A DNA stretch of 64,000 nucleotides from Tenrec ecaudatus. Taxonomy: Eukaryota; Chordata; Mammalia; Afrosoricida; Tenrecidae. The notes beneath the pieces were generated by a model, which was not told the DNA's origin, did not search any database, and saw only the letters and a program-made list of their open reading frames with translations. A program made the translations under genes and the position numbers. Below, piece by piece: positions 1-11,358 of the stretch; position 1 is the first letter of the stretch, and each line of letters starts with the position of its first letter. The stretch spans positions 15,089,001-15,153,000 of the forward strand of contig NC_134546.1 in the NCBI RefSeq assembly GCF_050624435.1, read 5' to 3'.

Positions 1-2340
1 TGAGAGTTTGGTGCGTGGGAATTCATGGGAATCAAAGCTACCTTACACAAAAGCATATGCTTGGGAGTCCAGAGGGATGCTGGCAAACACTCCACATTCT
101 CATCTCCTTGTGGGCAGCTCATCTAACTAGGGGGCCCTCAAAATTTGCATCAATCTTTAAACACCAGGGTTTGTTATCACATTTAGTTCCCTAGGGTTTT
201 TTTTTTCTCTTTTCTCTAACCTACTTAGACCAAAAAGAAAAAAAAAAGGAGTAAAATAGGCAAAGAAGGCAGGGGGCGGGGAAAGAATAAATGATTATGC
301 AGCTCTCAACCTCCACAGGGAAACAGCAGGTGCAAACCCACAGATCCCCGAATTGTCGAGCAGCGAGCAGCGGGGCTGTTTGTTTACAAGTCCCCAACTC
401 CGTTACGTAACGAGATAAGTTAAGGAAATCTAGCGCGTGTGCGTGCATGTGCGAGTGGGTGGCGGTGGGGGTGGGCATACTGTTTGAATTAATCAAGGGA
501 CTACCATCACTTAAATAGGTCTGTGCAGGACTTCTGTTTATTTGTTTGTGTTGGTTTATGAGTTTAATATTTTATTTTCATGACGGCAAAAGCATAGCAT
601 TTCCAGATAGGTAACGGCCCCTTTCTCCTTACCATGCACATTAGGTTCCCAAAAACATTTTCTTACCTTAAGAGTTAGTTGTTAAGGTGTCGCCTTGCAC
701 AGATCGGGGGAATTGGAATAGTGTTTTTCTCTGCTGACCTAGAATTCTGGCTGGTTTTGCAGGGAAAATAGAATGATATGACAAATGGATCAATTATAAT
801 TCCTCCCTACTCTGCCCTATAGCATCTTGTTGGTTTGTTTTTTTGTTCATTTGTTCATATACTATTTGTAAAAGAATTTTTTAAAATACATGCATGTAAA
901 TTTTAAAATGCTCTGATCTGAAACAATTTGTACAAATGTACAATCTGTAAAAATTTCAGCTATAAAGAGAAGGAGGAAAATAAAAAACCTTCAAAAAGTC
1001 AAATGATTTAACTAGGCCATTATATTGTGTTATGATAATCTGCCCGAATAAATTTAAATTACTCTACATAAAGTTGTCAAATAAAAAAGTTAAAAAAAAA
1101 CATTTTGGTACCTCCATTAATATTCAGTGCTCTCTAAACATTTGCTTGTTCGCTTTTTTCATAAACCCCAAGCCCCGAAAACTTACAACCAGTTTTCAGG
1201 GTTATATTTATGGATGAGAAAGGGAATTGCCTGTGCAAGCATATTGATGGCAAATCAAACTCCAATGACAGAGATTGCAAATTGAGCACGTTCATGGGAC
1301 GTTTGTTTTCTTTCTCCTCTAGCTACCTCGTTCTCAAACTGGGTCAGTTTAGTGTCCTATGTTACTCCCTAGGGAAAAACCTAAGGGAATTGATGGAGAA
1401 GAATCGTGTTGTTCACCAGGCAGACAAAAGCATCGAATTAAATCCCTCAGGGAACCAACATTAGTTTTCTGCTAATGGTGTCAGAGCCCCAAGACCAGGA
1501 GTGAGCCGCACACCTGAGACCCGGCTCCCAGAGGCCTGCTCACCTCCAGGGGCTGCCCCAACAGGCTGCTGTGAGCAGGGGTGATGTGCAAGTCGGTGCT
1601 GCAAAGACACTTGGGAAGATGGTTCTTGCTTGTGCTTAGTTGGATCCCTGTCATGCAGCAGGGTCTTTGGTGGCTGATGTCCTTCTACCCAAATGAAAGG
1701 TTGGACAGAACGCATCCACTTATACCTGGGGATAGGAGGAAGGCAATCAAGCGCAGTCAAAGATGTATGCTTAAGTGGAATGTCTCAGTAAACTAGGTGT
1801 GCCCATCTCAGCAGCAGCATAGCGCCTCCCTTGTGGATGGTCTGATGTTTACTAGCCTCTAACAGTGGTGTGAGTCAGTCGCTCTCTCTGTCTCTCTCCA
1901 TGTAATTGCCAGTGTCACCTGGAGGACTATAATTTAAGCTCAAAGGCAAAAATGGGTATCACATTTGAGATGCACTTACCTGCATTGTTATTCAAGTTTT
2001 AAGGTCCCTCTGTGTTTTCAAGGCAGTAATGACTCAGTCACAGATGAGAAAGATAGAGGTAAACTGTAGGAACAAAAAGTTTAGACAAAACCATACGTTG
2101 TGTGGGTTATTAATCACCGTCTGATGACCATGGCACTATACAGAGGCACCTACGAAATGACTGTACATGTTATCTTATGTTATCTTACCTGCTCCCCAAA
2201 GGCAGGAGATAAAGGAATCATTACCATTTAAAATGACCATCACAGTGATAATAATACTTTACCAATTATACTTTAACTTAAATATTGAGCTTAGCCTTAC
2301 AAACCCCTCTCATGTAAAGCAGATCATTTAGACGCTCTTA
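1..2340. other. Intergenic sequence, no gene recognised
   Basis: AT-rich sequence with short open frames only, none resembling a known protein and none with splice-like boundaries. A pyrimidine/purine-rich patch lies near 195-300 and a GT-rich patch near 435-475. I recognise no repeat family here except possibly very old, unclassifiable debris. If human synteny holds, the PPP3R1 promoter side lies beyond the left edge, but I see no CpG island in this stretch. Confidence 0.55.
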
Positions 2341-2422
2341 GAGGGGGACTTCAAAAAGTCTGTGAAAAAATGGAATGAAAAGCTAGCGGAAATTTTCCCA
2401 CCAACTTTCTTAAGTCCCCTTG
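2341..2422. mobile_element. Tc1/mariner-type MITE, 82 bp
   Basis: The two ends form imperfect terminal inverted repeats of about 19 bp. The left end is GAGGGGGACTTCAAAAAGT and the complement of the right end is CAAGGGGACTTAAGAAAGT. The unit is flanked directly by TA on both sides (2339-2340 and 2423-2424), the target duplication of Tc1/mariner elements. It is too short to code for anything, so it would be a non-autonomous deletion derivative. The parent family is not identified. Confidence 0.6.
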
Positions 2423-2424
2423 TA

Positions 2425-2860
2425 GGACATTTTACTGAGGAGGATGAAATTTAGATATTTCTAAAAATAAATGTGCTTTACTTCTGTGTGCATATTATGC
2501 TTCAATATAGAGTTTTTAAAGCTCTGATGATATGTAAGTATAAATGAACATTAATTTGGTATGAAAAATCACTGAAGGCTGAATAAACTAACCAAGTCAA
2601 TTATTTAGAAAAGATACATGTCGCTTTTGCTTCTTCAATAAAAATGTATTTAAAATTGTTTTTAAAGAGTGATTGTAAACTATTTATCTTTCAAAATAAC
2701 TTTTAACTGATCTTGGGGTACCCTTGAGTATGTGAGGAGTAGGAATGAGGTTCCATTAGAATATCTTGGTTTAATTTTTAAGGTGAGAGAGAGAGAATGA
2801 GCAAGTGAGTGAGCCAGCTAGCTAGGGAGAGAGGGACCAAGTACTGCTCTGTCCTGGGCA
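2425..2860. other. AT-rich unassigned sequence
   Basis: No coding frame or confident repeat was recognised. A GAGA-rich microsatellite-like patch is present near 2785-2835, just before the A-rich tail of the next SINE. Confidence 0.5.
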
Positions 2861-3041
2861 ATAAACCCAAATCAAGCCAACTGCCCTAGAGTGAGCCCCG
2901 TTTCTAGTGCCCCTACAGGACAGAGGAGCGCTGCCCCACGGGGTTTCCCAGGCTATAGATCTTTGTGGAAACAGCTCGCCTCATCTTTCTCCTTTTGGTC
3001 AGCAACCCCATGCTTAACTCATTACACCACCAGGGCTCCTT
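2861..3041 (-). mobile_element. AfroSINE, near full length, minus
   Basis: Read on the minus strand it starts with the head GGAGCCCTGGTGGTG at about 3041 and ends in an AT-rich tail near 2861. The poly-pyrimidine CATCTTTCTCC block and GGTCAGCAACC segment are in the order expected for an inverted copy. Diverged but complete in layout. Confidence 0.75.
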
Positions 3042-3245
3042 GACCAGGGCAGTGGTAGGCTGTGGAGTTAAACTTGTGGGGCTTAGATCTGTTCTCTGAG
3101 TTCATCCTGCAGAGTCTCCGCCGTTTCCTGTTCTATAAAGTGAGAACGAGAAGACTCCTTGGGTTTCTTTTAACTGCCGCTGTTGTTATTAGGTGCTGTG
3201 GAGTCTGGGAGTCCGTTCTGATTTAAGAATTAATCATTATGAATC

Positions 3246-3427
3246 ATGGACCCCGCCCTGGTGGCCTGGGCTTCTAACCACAACCACTCCATGGGAGAAA
3301 GACCAGTCTTTCTGCTCCCGTAAAGATTTATAGCCCTGGAAACCCACTGGGACAGGGCAGTTCCATTCTGCCCTTTGGGGTCACTGTGTGTCAGAATTGA
3401 CTCACTGGCAGTGAGTTTGGTTTTTGT
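3246..3427 (+). mobile_element. AfroSINE, internally deleted, plus
   Basis: The head (CCGCCCTGGTGGCCTGG) runs straight into CTAACCACAACCACTCC, so the tRNA-like middle is partly missing. The second half is well kept: CATGGGAGAAAGA, GGAAACCCACTGG, and a tail ending GGCAGTGAGTTTGGTTTTTG. Confidence 0.75.
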
Positions 3428-3734
3428 AGTTTAAAATGCCATTGGCTATGGCAGAATAAGCTACCAAAATGTTTTTTCCCCCAACATTCTCTCTTTGGCT
3501 TTAATCAAATGTAAATTAATGTTATCTATTCATAATCATAGCTTTTGTAATATGTTAATACTTTCACCACCAGAAAATCATTATTCCTAGGAAACCAGAA
3601 TGTCCCTAGACACAGTCGTACAGTTGGAAGGAAGAATAAAGGCTTGTTCTCCCTAGATATTCAGAACTGAAAAATCAAGCACTGGCTTCGAAACCTTAAG
3701 CATGATCAAGTGCCATATGAATTCAAAGGTAAAT

Positions 3735-3935
3735 ATCACCTAAATATCTTAATGGAGTGCATTATACATACCAATTAATTTTACTAACACCTCGATGTAA
3801 GCATTATTACCGGTCTCCCCCATTTAACAGGCGGGGAGACTGTTTACAAGAGACCAAATAGCTCGCCCAGGAGGTGCGGGGAAGAACCTGCTGAGCCCAC
3901 AGGGGACTCCAGGAAATTAGAATCTGACTCATGTA
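3735..3935 (-). mobile_element. MIR-like ancient SINE, minus
   Basis: It contains a CCCCCATTTAACAGGCGGGGAGACTG-like stretch, the inverted form of the MIR 'cctcatctgtaaaatgggg' core, followed by CAAGAGACCAAATAGCTCGCCCAGG, reminiscent of the MIR/L2-type core. Strongly diverged. Confidence 0.5.
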
Positions 3936-4847
3936 CTCACACCCCAAGTGGAGACTCACTCCCCATTTATAAAAACAACCTTCCGGCTTCTCCTGAAATT
4001 GTCGCGGTTGGTGGGGGTGAGGCGAGTCGATGGTTTGTGGGCACTCCTGAGACCCCCCCTCCCGCCCCTCCCAAAGGGAAAAAGGAAAGGATACCACCTG
4101 CTTGCTGTTGATTGGTTTGACAATCCTTACTTGTATGTCACCAAGAATCAGTGTTTTCCTCCCTTTCCCGCCCCTCAGACCAACGTTCAGATCGGAGGGG
4201 TGAGGAAATTGGAAGATTTTTAAGGCTGGGGCCCTTTGTAATCTTTACTTAGGATTATTACTTTAACTTTTTTGTTTTGATTTTATTGACTTCTCTCCCT
4301 AGTTTTCCTTTTTGATTGTGAAATATGACACTTACAAAGTAAAAAATGTTTTCTGTAGCGACTCAGCCCAACTCATCAAAACCAGGAAGAGTCCCTTGAA
4401 CCACACCCATAATAGATGCCCATATGTAGTTCTTTGGGCCTTTTTCTTTCCCCACTCTCCGCACTGTCTTGTCCTTTCCCTCCCTGCTTCCTCCAACCCC
4501 CCTACCCCTCACTGTGGTCCCTAAAGTCTTATCCTTTGGCGTGAAAACCACTTTCCCTTTTCTTTTCCATCATCACAATGGTGTCATAAAATATCTTTAT
4601 CCCATTGGCTTGCTTTGCTTGGCATGACGGTCTCTAATTTTGTCCATGTTTTAAGGTGTCTGACAGACTCATTTGTCTTTAAGGATGCCTACTGTTCCAG
4701 TGTGTGAATGAACCAGAGCTTGCTTATCCATTCCTCTAGGCTGTTGTTGTTTTCAGTTGCCATTGAGTCCGTGCCGGCCCATAGCTACCCTGTGCACAAC
4801 ATGAGGAAGCACTGCCCAGTTATGTACACCCTCCCGATGGTTCCTAT

Positions 4848-4863
4848 GCTTGGGCCCATTGTT
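4848..4863. repeat. Left target-site duplication of young L1
   Basis: GCTTGGGCCCATTGTT occurs here and again, identical, at 8763-8778. The repeated bases belong to the interrupted RTE sequence, so this marks the insertion point of the young L1. Confidence 0.92.
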
Positions 4864-5054
4864 TTTTTGTTGTTTTTTTTTTGCAGGGGCAGTGAATTAT
4901 TTATTTTTATTTTTTTTGGTTTTTTTTTAATTTTAACAATTTATTGGGGCTCATACAATTCTTTTCACAGTTCATATATATACATACATCAATTGTATAA
5001 AGCACATCTGTACATTCTTTGCCCTAATCATTTTTTTCTGTTTTCTTCTTTTAC

Positions 5055-5155
5055 ATTTTATTAGGGACTCATACAACTCTTACCACAATCCATACATATA
5101 CATACATCAATTGTATAAAGCACATCCATACATTCCCTGCCCCAATCATTCTCAA
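5055..5155 (-). repeat. First of two tandem L1 3' ends
   Basis: This stretch (plus-strand reading TTATTAGGGACTCATAC ... TTGTATAAAGCACATCC) is the normal 3' terminus of the family, as at 11134 and 15228. A second diverged copy follows on the element strand at about 4935-5040, separated by a pyrimidine-rich spacer (plus strand). The outer copy then runs into about 70 bp of mixed A-rich sequence (element strand) before the target duplication. Confidence 0.75.
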
Positions 5156-5695
5156 GGCATTTGCTCTCCACTTAAGCCCCTTGCATCAGGTCCTCTTTTT
5201 TTTCCCCTCCTCCCTCCCCATTCCCCCCTCCCTCATATGCCCTTGGTAATTTATACATCGTTGTTTTGTCATATCTTGCCCTATCCGGAGTCTCCCTTCC
5301 CCCCTTCTCTGCTGTCCCTCTCCCAGGGAAGAGGTCACATGTGGATCCTTGTAATCAGTTCCCCCTTTCCAACCCACTCACCCTCCACTCTCCCAGCATC
5401 GTCCCTCACACCCTTGGTCCTGAAGGTATCATCCACCCTGGATTCCCTGTACCTCCAACCCTCATATGCACCAGTGTACAGCCTCTGTCCTATCCAGCCC
5501 TGCAAGGTAGAATTCAGATCATGGTAGTTGGGGGGAGGAAGCATCCAGGATCTGGGGGAAAGCTGTGTTCTTCATCGATACTACCTCACACCCTAATTAA
5601 CCCATCTCCTCTCCTAAACCCCTCTATGAGGGGATCTCCATTGGTCGACACTTGGGCCTTGGGTCTCCACTCTGCACTTCCCCCTTCATTTAATA

Positions 5696-5762
5696 TGATA
5701 TATATATACATATATATACATACATATATACATATACACATATATACACATACATACACACA
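5696..5762. repeat. TA/CA-rich microsatellite in L1 3'UTR
   Basis: Alternating ATATAT, ACATACAT and ACACAC blocks. Other copies of this L1 3'UTR in the window lack the expansion at this position, so it grew after insertion of this copy. Confidence 0.85.
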
Positions 5763-5799
5763 CTTATATCTTTTTTTTTTTTTTGCATGATGCCTTATA

Positions 5800-6235
5800 C
5801 CTGGTCCCTTGGGCACCTCGTGATCGCACTGGCCGGTGTGCTTCTTCCATGTGGGCTTATTTGCTTCTGAGCTAGATGGCCGCTTGTTCACCTTCAAGCC
5901 TTTAAGACCCCAGACACTATCTCTTTTGAAAGCCAGTCACCATCAGCTTTCTTCACCACATTTGCTTATGCACCCATTTGTCTTCAGCGATCCTATCATG
6001 GAGGTGTGCAGTCAATGATATGATTTTTTGTTCTTTGATGCCTGGTAACTGATCCCTTTGGGACCACTCGCTCACTCAGGCTGGTGTGTTCTTCCATGTG
6101 GACTTTGTTGCTTCTGAGCTAGATGGCCGCTTGTTTATCTTCAAGCCTTTAAGACCCCAGTCACTATCTCTTTTGATAGCCGGGCACCATCAGCTTTCTT
6201 CACCACATTTACTTGTTCACACACTTTGGCTCCAG
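5800..6235 (-). repeat. Tandem ~240-bp module inside L1 3'UTR
   Basis: Two head-to-tail units (about 5800-6030 and 6040-6235) share TTCCATGTGG, GAGCTAGATGGCCGCTTGTT, TTTAAGACCCCAG and CAGCTTTCTTCACCACATTT. The same doubling exists in the plus-strand copy at about 58500-58960, so it is a family feature rather than a local event. The shorter copies at 12417 and 30295 retain only the downstream unit because of 5' truncation. Confidence 0.8.
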
Positions 6236-7696
6236 CCGTTGTGTCGGGAGAGTGAGCATCATAGAGTTCCAATTTAATAAAAGAAGGTATTCATGCATTG
6301 AGGGAGTGTTTGAGTAGAGGCCCAAGGTCCTTCCGCCACCTTAATACTTGACCTATAAATATAGACACAGATCTATTTCCCCATCCTCCTATATATATTT
6401 GCATGTACATGTCTTTGTCTAGACCTCCATGAATGCCCTTTGACTCCTAGCTCTTTCCTCCATCTACCTTGACTTTCCTCCTGCCCTACTACCATGCTTC
6501 ATCGCCACCTGGGCTAGAGTATACCTCTTCTCTAAGCAACCTTACCCTTGATCATTTCCCACCAGGCCTGCCACTCCCACTTCTCTACCATTTGGGGTCC
6601 CATGTTTTTCCCTTGTCCCTGGGTTTGTTAACACCACTTCCTTACCCCCCCACCCCAAGTCCCCCCAAAACTGTCGGTCCCGTTGTTTTTCCTCCAGATA
6701 GTTCATCCAGCCTGTCCTATTCAGACAGACCTGTGGAGTCACTAACATGCACGAAAACTAGACAGAGGAAAACAAAGCAACAGTATACATCCAGACAACA
6801 AAACAACAAAAACAAACCACTGACAAAGAACAGAATAAAACAGTTCACAAGAGAAAAGCTTGTAGTTAGTTCAGGGATCGTTTGCTGGCCCTTAGGAGCG
6901 TTTTCCAGTCCAGTCTGTTGGGGCACCACGCCCTGGCCCCGAAGTCCACTTTCAGCATTCCCTGGGGACCTTGCCACTCCATTCCCTTGCTGTTCCGCTG
7001 CACTCCCCCAGTGATTTGCCTCGGTGTGGTGGGATCAGGTCAGGTGCAATTCCCACACTGTGTCTCCGGTGCTGTCCCCTGTATCGCCCTTAGTCACTGA
7101 GGGGCATCATGTCTCATAGTGGGGCCAGCCATGTTGTTCTCTCTGTGGACTGGCTGCTCTACTCAGGAACATCATCATCACGGCCTGGTGGGCCAGGCTG
7201 TGCTCCACTCTCTCCTCCTGCCCCTTCATCTGCTCCCGTGTGCTCTGATCAAATATGTCCATCTCCCAGAGCTGCAGAGTCAATGTCGTCCTTTGGAAAA
7301 AATTCTTTTCGGGGGAGGGGCAGGAATCCACTTAATTTATGGTGCTGGGGCCAGCCTCCCAGACCTCTCCACCGGTTCCCTCCTCCACACCGGGATATTG
7401 TGTTCACACCTTGAGACACTGGGTTGAAGTCTGGTCCCACTTTCCCTGTGGAGATATAAACAATACCCTCCCCTTGGGTGGATTAATGCCCTATGACCCC
7501 ACTACCCTTTTCTTCCTTGTATTCATCCTTTTGTTTTCCTTTCCCCACCTCCTCCACCATTGTCTACCATGTACATCCCTGGTTTTGGTCTGGTCTCTTC
7601 CATACTACCCCGTCTTCACCCCTAAAATGTTTGTATACAGTAGCTTTTTTCCCTGTGCCACTTTTGCTTTTTAAAAAAAAATTTTTTTTTTAATTC

Positions 7697-8762
7697 TTAC
7701 CTCAGCGGACTCATGTTGTACTTGTCCTTTTGTGCCTGACTTACCTCGCTTAGCATGATTTCCTCCAGTTCTTCCCATGCCGCTATGTGCCTCATACGTT
7801 CATCACTGCTCTTTAGTGATGCGTAGTATTCCATTGTATGTATATACCACAGTTTTTTAATCCAATCGTCAGTTGATGGAAATTTGGGTTGCTTCCAACT
7901 CCTTGCAATTGTGAACTGTGCCGCAATGAACATTGGAGCACAGATGTCTGGTCTTGGTTTGTTTCTTGCCTCTTCTGGGTATATGCCCAGTAGGGGGATT
8001 GCTGGGTCATATGGTAACTCTATTTCCATCTGTTTTAGGTATCGCCAGATTGATTTCCATAGTGGCTGTACGTACTTACAGTCCCACCAGCAGTGGATGA
8101 GAGTTCCTGTCTCCCCACAGCCCCTCCAACACTTGTTGCTTTCTGATTTTTTGAATTGGGCTACCTTTGAGGGTGTCAGGTGGTACCTCATTGTTGTTTT
8201 AATTTGCATTTCTCTTATGGCTAAAGATCGGGAACATTTTCTCATATGTTTGTTGGCCATTCGGATTTCTGCCCCTGTGAAACTTCTGTTTAAGTCCTTT
8301 GCCCACCTTTCAAGTGGGCTATTGGTTTTTTTCTTTTTGGAAGCTAGCAGAGTACTGTAGATTTTAGTAATAAGGCCTTTGTCTGATGTGTCATTGCTAA
8401 AGATGTTTTCCCAGTCTGTGGACTCTCTTATTACTCTCTTGGTGAATTCTTTAGATGTACACAAGTGTTTTATCTTCAGTATATCCCATTTGTCGATTTG
8501 TGCCTCCTCTGTGTTTGTGTCCTTCCCTATTTCTGATAGCCTGTGTATTCCCTGCGCCAAAGTTCTCAAGTTGGTCCCAATTCCCTCATTGATGGCCCTA
8601 ATAGTTTGGGGTTTAACTTCAAGGTCTGTGATCCACCTTGAGTTTATTCTTGTGCATGGAGTGAGATAAGGGTCTTGCTTCATTTTTCTGCATGTTGATA
8701 TCCATTTTTTCCAGCACCACTTGTTAAAGAGGGCATCTGCTTCCCATTTGATCTTTTTGGGG
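7697..8762 (-). pseudogene. L1 ORF2 C-terminal fragment (open, 5'-truncated)
   Basis: L1 ORF2 encodes the endonuclease/reverse transcriptase used for target-primed retrotransposition. Here only about 354 C-terminal codons remain, so both catalytic domains are missing; full L1 ORF2 proteins are about 1,250-1,280 residues. The frame is uninterrupted to its stop. It contains the L1 C-terminal Cys-rich motif C-X3-C-X7-H-X4-C (CWRGCG...IHCWWDC), the PYDPAIPLLGIYP block and the WYIHTMEYYASLK block typical of mammalian L1s. The open frame extends 5' to an ATG at 8794, but those first ~11 codons come from the RTE flank. Not expected to be functional. Confidence 0.93.
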
Positions 8763-8778
8763 GCTTGGGCCCATTGTT
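8763..8778. repeat. Right target-site duplication of young L1
   Basis: Exact partner of 4848-4863. RTE sequence continues immediately after it. Confidence 0.92.
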
Positions 8779-10273
8779 GAAGCAACGGTGTCAATTCATC
8801 TCATTGAGGGTCTTCCCCTCTCTTGGTCCCCCTCTACTTTACCAAGCATGGTGTCCTTCTCCAGGGACTGGTCTTTCCTGACAACATGCTCAAAATAGGT
8901 GAGACAAAGTCTCACGGCCATTGCCTCCAAGGAACACTCTGGCCATACTTCTTCCAAGGCAGACTGTTCTCTTGGCAGCCCATGGTGCGTGGACTATTCT
9001 TGACCAGCACCACAACTCCAACAGACACCCCTGCGGCTTCTTTATTCAAGACCCAACTTTCGCATGCGTTCGAGGCGATGGGAAATCACCATGGCTTGGA
9101 TCAGGCATATCTTAGTCCTCAACGTAACATCATTTTTTTCCCCAATAATCTAAAGAGCTCTTCAATACCCTACAGAAATCTCTGTACTTGGAGCTTTTTA
9201 AATTGTCTCCATCCTTTCACAATTATAGAAATTGCTGCAGAAAGCATAGGTGTGCTTAAGTCTGTACTTTGCTCTTTATTTCTTTAGAGTATATGCCAAA
9301 TAGAGAGATTTCAATATCATACGGTTTGTACGTCCCTTTGTCTAAGGAAGCGCCGTACTGATTTACATTATGGTTGTAAAATTCTACAGTCCCACCAGCA
9401 TTTATTATTTTCTGTTTCAGGTTTTGTTTTGTTTTTTGCCACCTGGATGTCATCTGTAGTAAATTGTCTATACACATCTTGCACTCATTTTTGGTTCATT
9501 GATTTGTGTTTTTCTTACTAAGGTGTTGTCGTTTTCTATAGGATTCTTGAGTTACAGATTTATCATCGCTAAATATTTTTCCTAATTTGTGGCTTCTCTT
9601 TTAAGTCTTTTGATAGAGTCTTTTGATGCGTGTAAATGTTACACTTTTAGAAGGTCACAGTACTCTCCTTTGTCTACTGTAAGGTGGGCATTTTTTATTA
9701 TGTTTCATAGTGCATTTATGCTTTGTGTTAGGACCCTTAAGTTTGTCTGTATATTTTCACTGGTGGTCTTTATGGTTCAAGAGTTGATATTTAGGTCTTC
9801 AATCCATCTTGAATTTGGTTTTGAACATGATGTGCGGTATGGGTCTTGTTTCATTCTTTCGCAGGTGGAGATCCAATCTTTTCCAGAACCATTTATTGAA
9901 AAGGTGATCTCTTCCCTAATCAATGTGCCTTAGTCTTTTATCAAAGATTAGGGATCTGTAGGTACTTAGTTGTATTGCTGAGTTCTCCATTCTAATCCAT
10001 GGCTCATCTCATCTATTATTGTACCAGTACCAAGCTATTTAATTACCATGGCTAGGTTTTAAAATCTAGAGGTGAAAGTCCTCTTAGTTTGTTTTGTTTT
10101 TAATAGTGTTTTATTTATCTTGGGTTTCTTTCATTTCCATATAAAGTTGATGATTTTTTCATTTCTTTGAAGAATTGTGCTGGGATTTGGATTGGAATTG
10201 GATTGAATTTATAAAGTGTTTTTTGGTAATACTGACATTTTCACTATATTTAGCCTTCCTGTCCAGTAACAAT

Positions 10274-10475
10274 GAGCCCTGATAATGTAGTGCTTATGCA
10301 TTGGGATGCTAACTTCAAGGTCAGCAGTTAAAAACCACCAGCCTCTCCATGGGAGAAAGACGGAGCTTTCTACTCCTGTCTCAGAAATTCACAGAGGCAG
10401 GTTTTACCCTGTCCTATAGGGTTGCTATTGAGTCAGCATCAATGTGATGGCAGTGAGTTGGTCTTCGTTTTGTTA
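10274..10475 (+). mobile_element. AfroSINE, near full length, plus, inside old L1
   Basis: Head TGAGCCCTGATAATGTAGTG, then CTAACTTCAAGGTCAGCAG, CATGGGAGAAAGACGG, and tail CCTATAGGGTTGCTATTGAG to GGCAGTGAGTTGG. The L1 phrase resumes right after it (CCAGAAGCATGG). Confidence 0.85.
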
Positions 10476-11133
10476 TCCAGAAGCATGGAATATTCTTCCC
10501 CTTGTGGCTCTTTTGACTTCTTGTAGAAATGTATTATAGTTTTCCATGTATAACTCTTTTCTGATCTCTGGTAAGATTTATTTCTAGATATTTTATCTTT
10601 TACGTAGTTGTTGCAAATTATATTGTTCTTTTAAGTTCCTTTTTGGTGTCAGATGTCATCCTCTTTAATATACAAGAATCCAACTGATTTTGTATGTTGG
10701 TCTTCTAGCCTGCTACCTTGCCAAGTGTTTCATTTCATTCCAGTGATTTTTTAATAGAATCTTTGGGGGGTTGCATATATGGGATTATGTAATCTGCAAA
10801 TAAAGAGGGTTTCTGTTTCTTCTGGGCCAATATGGATGCCTTTAATATCTTTTTGATGTCTTATTGTTCTGGCTAAGAATTCCAAGACCATATTAAATAA
10901 GAGTGGCGATCAAAGGGAAGCCTGTCTGGATCCTGTTAGAAAGGGGGAATGTTTTCCATTTTTCTCCATTAAGTGAGATGCTAGCAGCTAGTTTTCTCAT
11001 CTATGGCCTTATTATGTTGTGGAATTTCCCTTCTATTCTTATCTTATTGAGTGTTTTTTTAAAATCAAAGATGGATGTTTTATTTATCAAATGCCTTATC
11101 TGCATCAGTTGATATAATCATATATATTTTTAA

Positions 11134-11358
11134 ATATTTTATTAGGGGCTCATACAACTCTTATCACAATCCATACATATACATACATCAATTGTATAAA
11201 GCACATCTGCACATTCCCTGCCCTAATCATTCTCAAAGCATTTGGTCTCCACTTAAGCCCTTTGCATCAGGTCCTCTTTTATTTCCCCCTCCCTCCCCGC
11301 TCCCCCCTCCCTCATGTGCCCTTGGTAATTTATACACTGTTATTTTGTCATATCTTAA
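11134..11358 (-). mobile_element. Young-family L1 3' end, minus, in old L1
   Basis: It has TTTATTAGGGGCTCATACAA at the 3' end and TGCCCTTGGTAATTTATAC at the truncated 5' side, matching the end of the L1 at 4864-8762. Short flanking repeats TAATCATATA (before about 11125 and after 11358) fit a target duplication. Only the last ~220 bp are present. Confidence 0.88.

Larger units (their letters stand above)
4864..8762 (-). mobile_element. Young L1, 5'-truncated, minus, 3.9 kb
   Basis: On the minus strand the element starts inside ORF2 at 8762, reaches the ORF2 stop at 7697, and continues through an unusually long 3'UTR (about 2.8 kb) to an A-rich tail at 4864. Identical flanking 16-bp duplications and an unbroken ORF2 C-terminus point to a recent insertion. 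The 3'UTR includes a repeated module (5800-6235), a polypurine G-rich block and an AT-rich microsatellite (5696-5762). The last ~120 bp of the 3'UTR occur twice in tandem (about 4935-5040 and 5055-5155). The family is shared with at least eight other fragments in this window. Confidence 0.93.
4738..9190 (-). mobile_element. RTE/BovB-type LINE 3' end (minus), split by young L1
   Basis: The 3' terminus is at 4738, with a (GTT)n run that is (CAA)n on the element strand, then inverted RTE tail wording (GCCATTGAGTCCGTGCC, CTGTGCACAACATGAGG). It breaks at 4863 and resumes at 8779 with CAACGGTGTCAATTCATC and ACCAAGCATGGTGTCCTTC, running to about 9190. The interruption is the L1 at 4864-8762, bounded by a 16-bp duplication. 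Only the 3' few hundred bases of the RTE exist; no ORF survives. The right boundary is approximate. Confidence 0.82.

Noticed and set aside
1..500. PPP3R1 first exon or CpG-island promoter at the left edge
   Set aside because: CpG content is ordinary and no recognisable coding start of the calcineurin B subunit is present; it is probably outside the window.
5266..7427. Several 100-180 codon open frames over L1 3'UTR
   Set aside because: They lie antisense to the young L1 3'UTR in pyrimidine-rich sequence, where stops are rare. The recurring FHVGF.ASELDG-like translation reflects the repeated 3'UTR module, not a protein family.
8763..8794. ATG at 8794 as a genuine L1 ORF2 start
   Set aside because: These bases belong to the interrupted RTE and the target duplication; L1 sequence begins at 8762.
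4738..9190. Two independent RTE tail insertions either side of the L1
   Set aside because: The identical 16-bp repeat of RTE wording at both L1 edges, and the continuity of the RTE across it, show a single RTE split by the L1.
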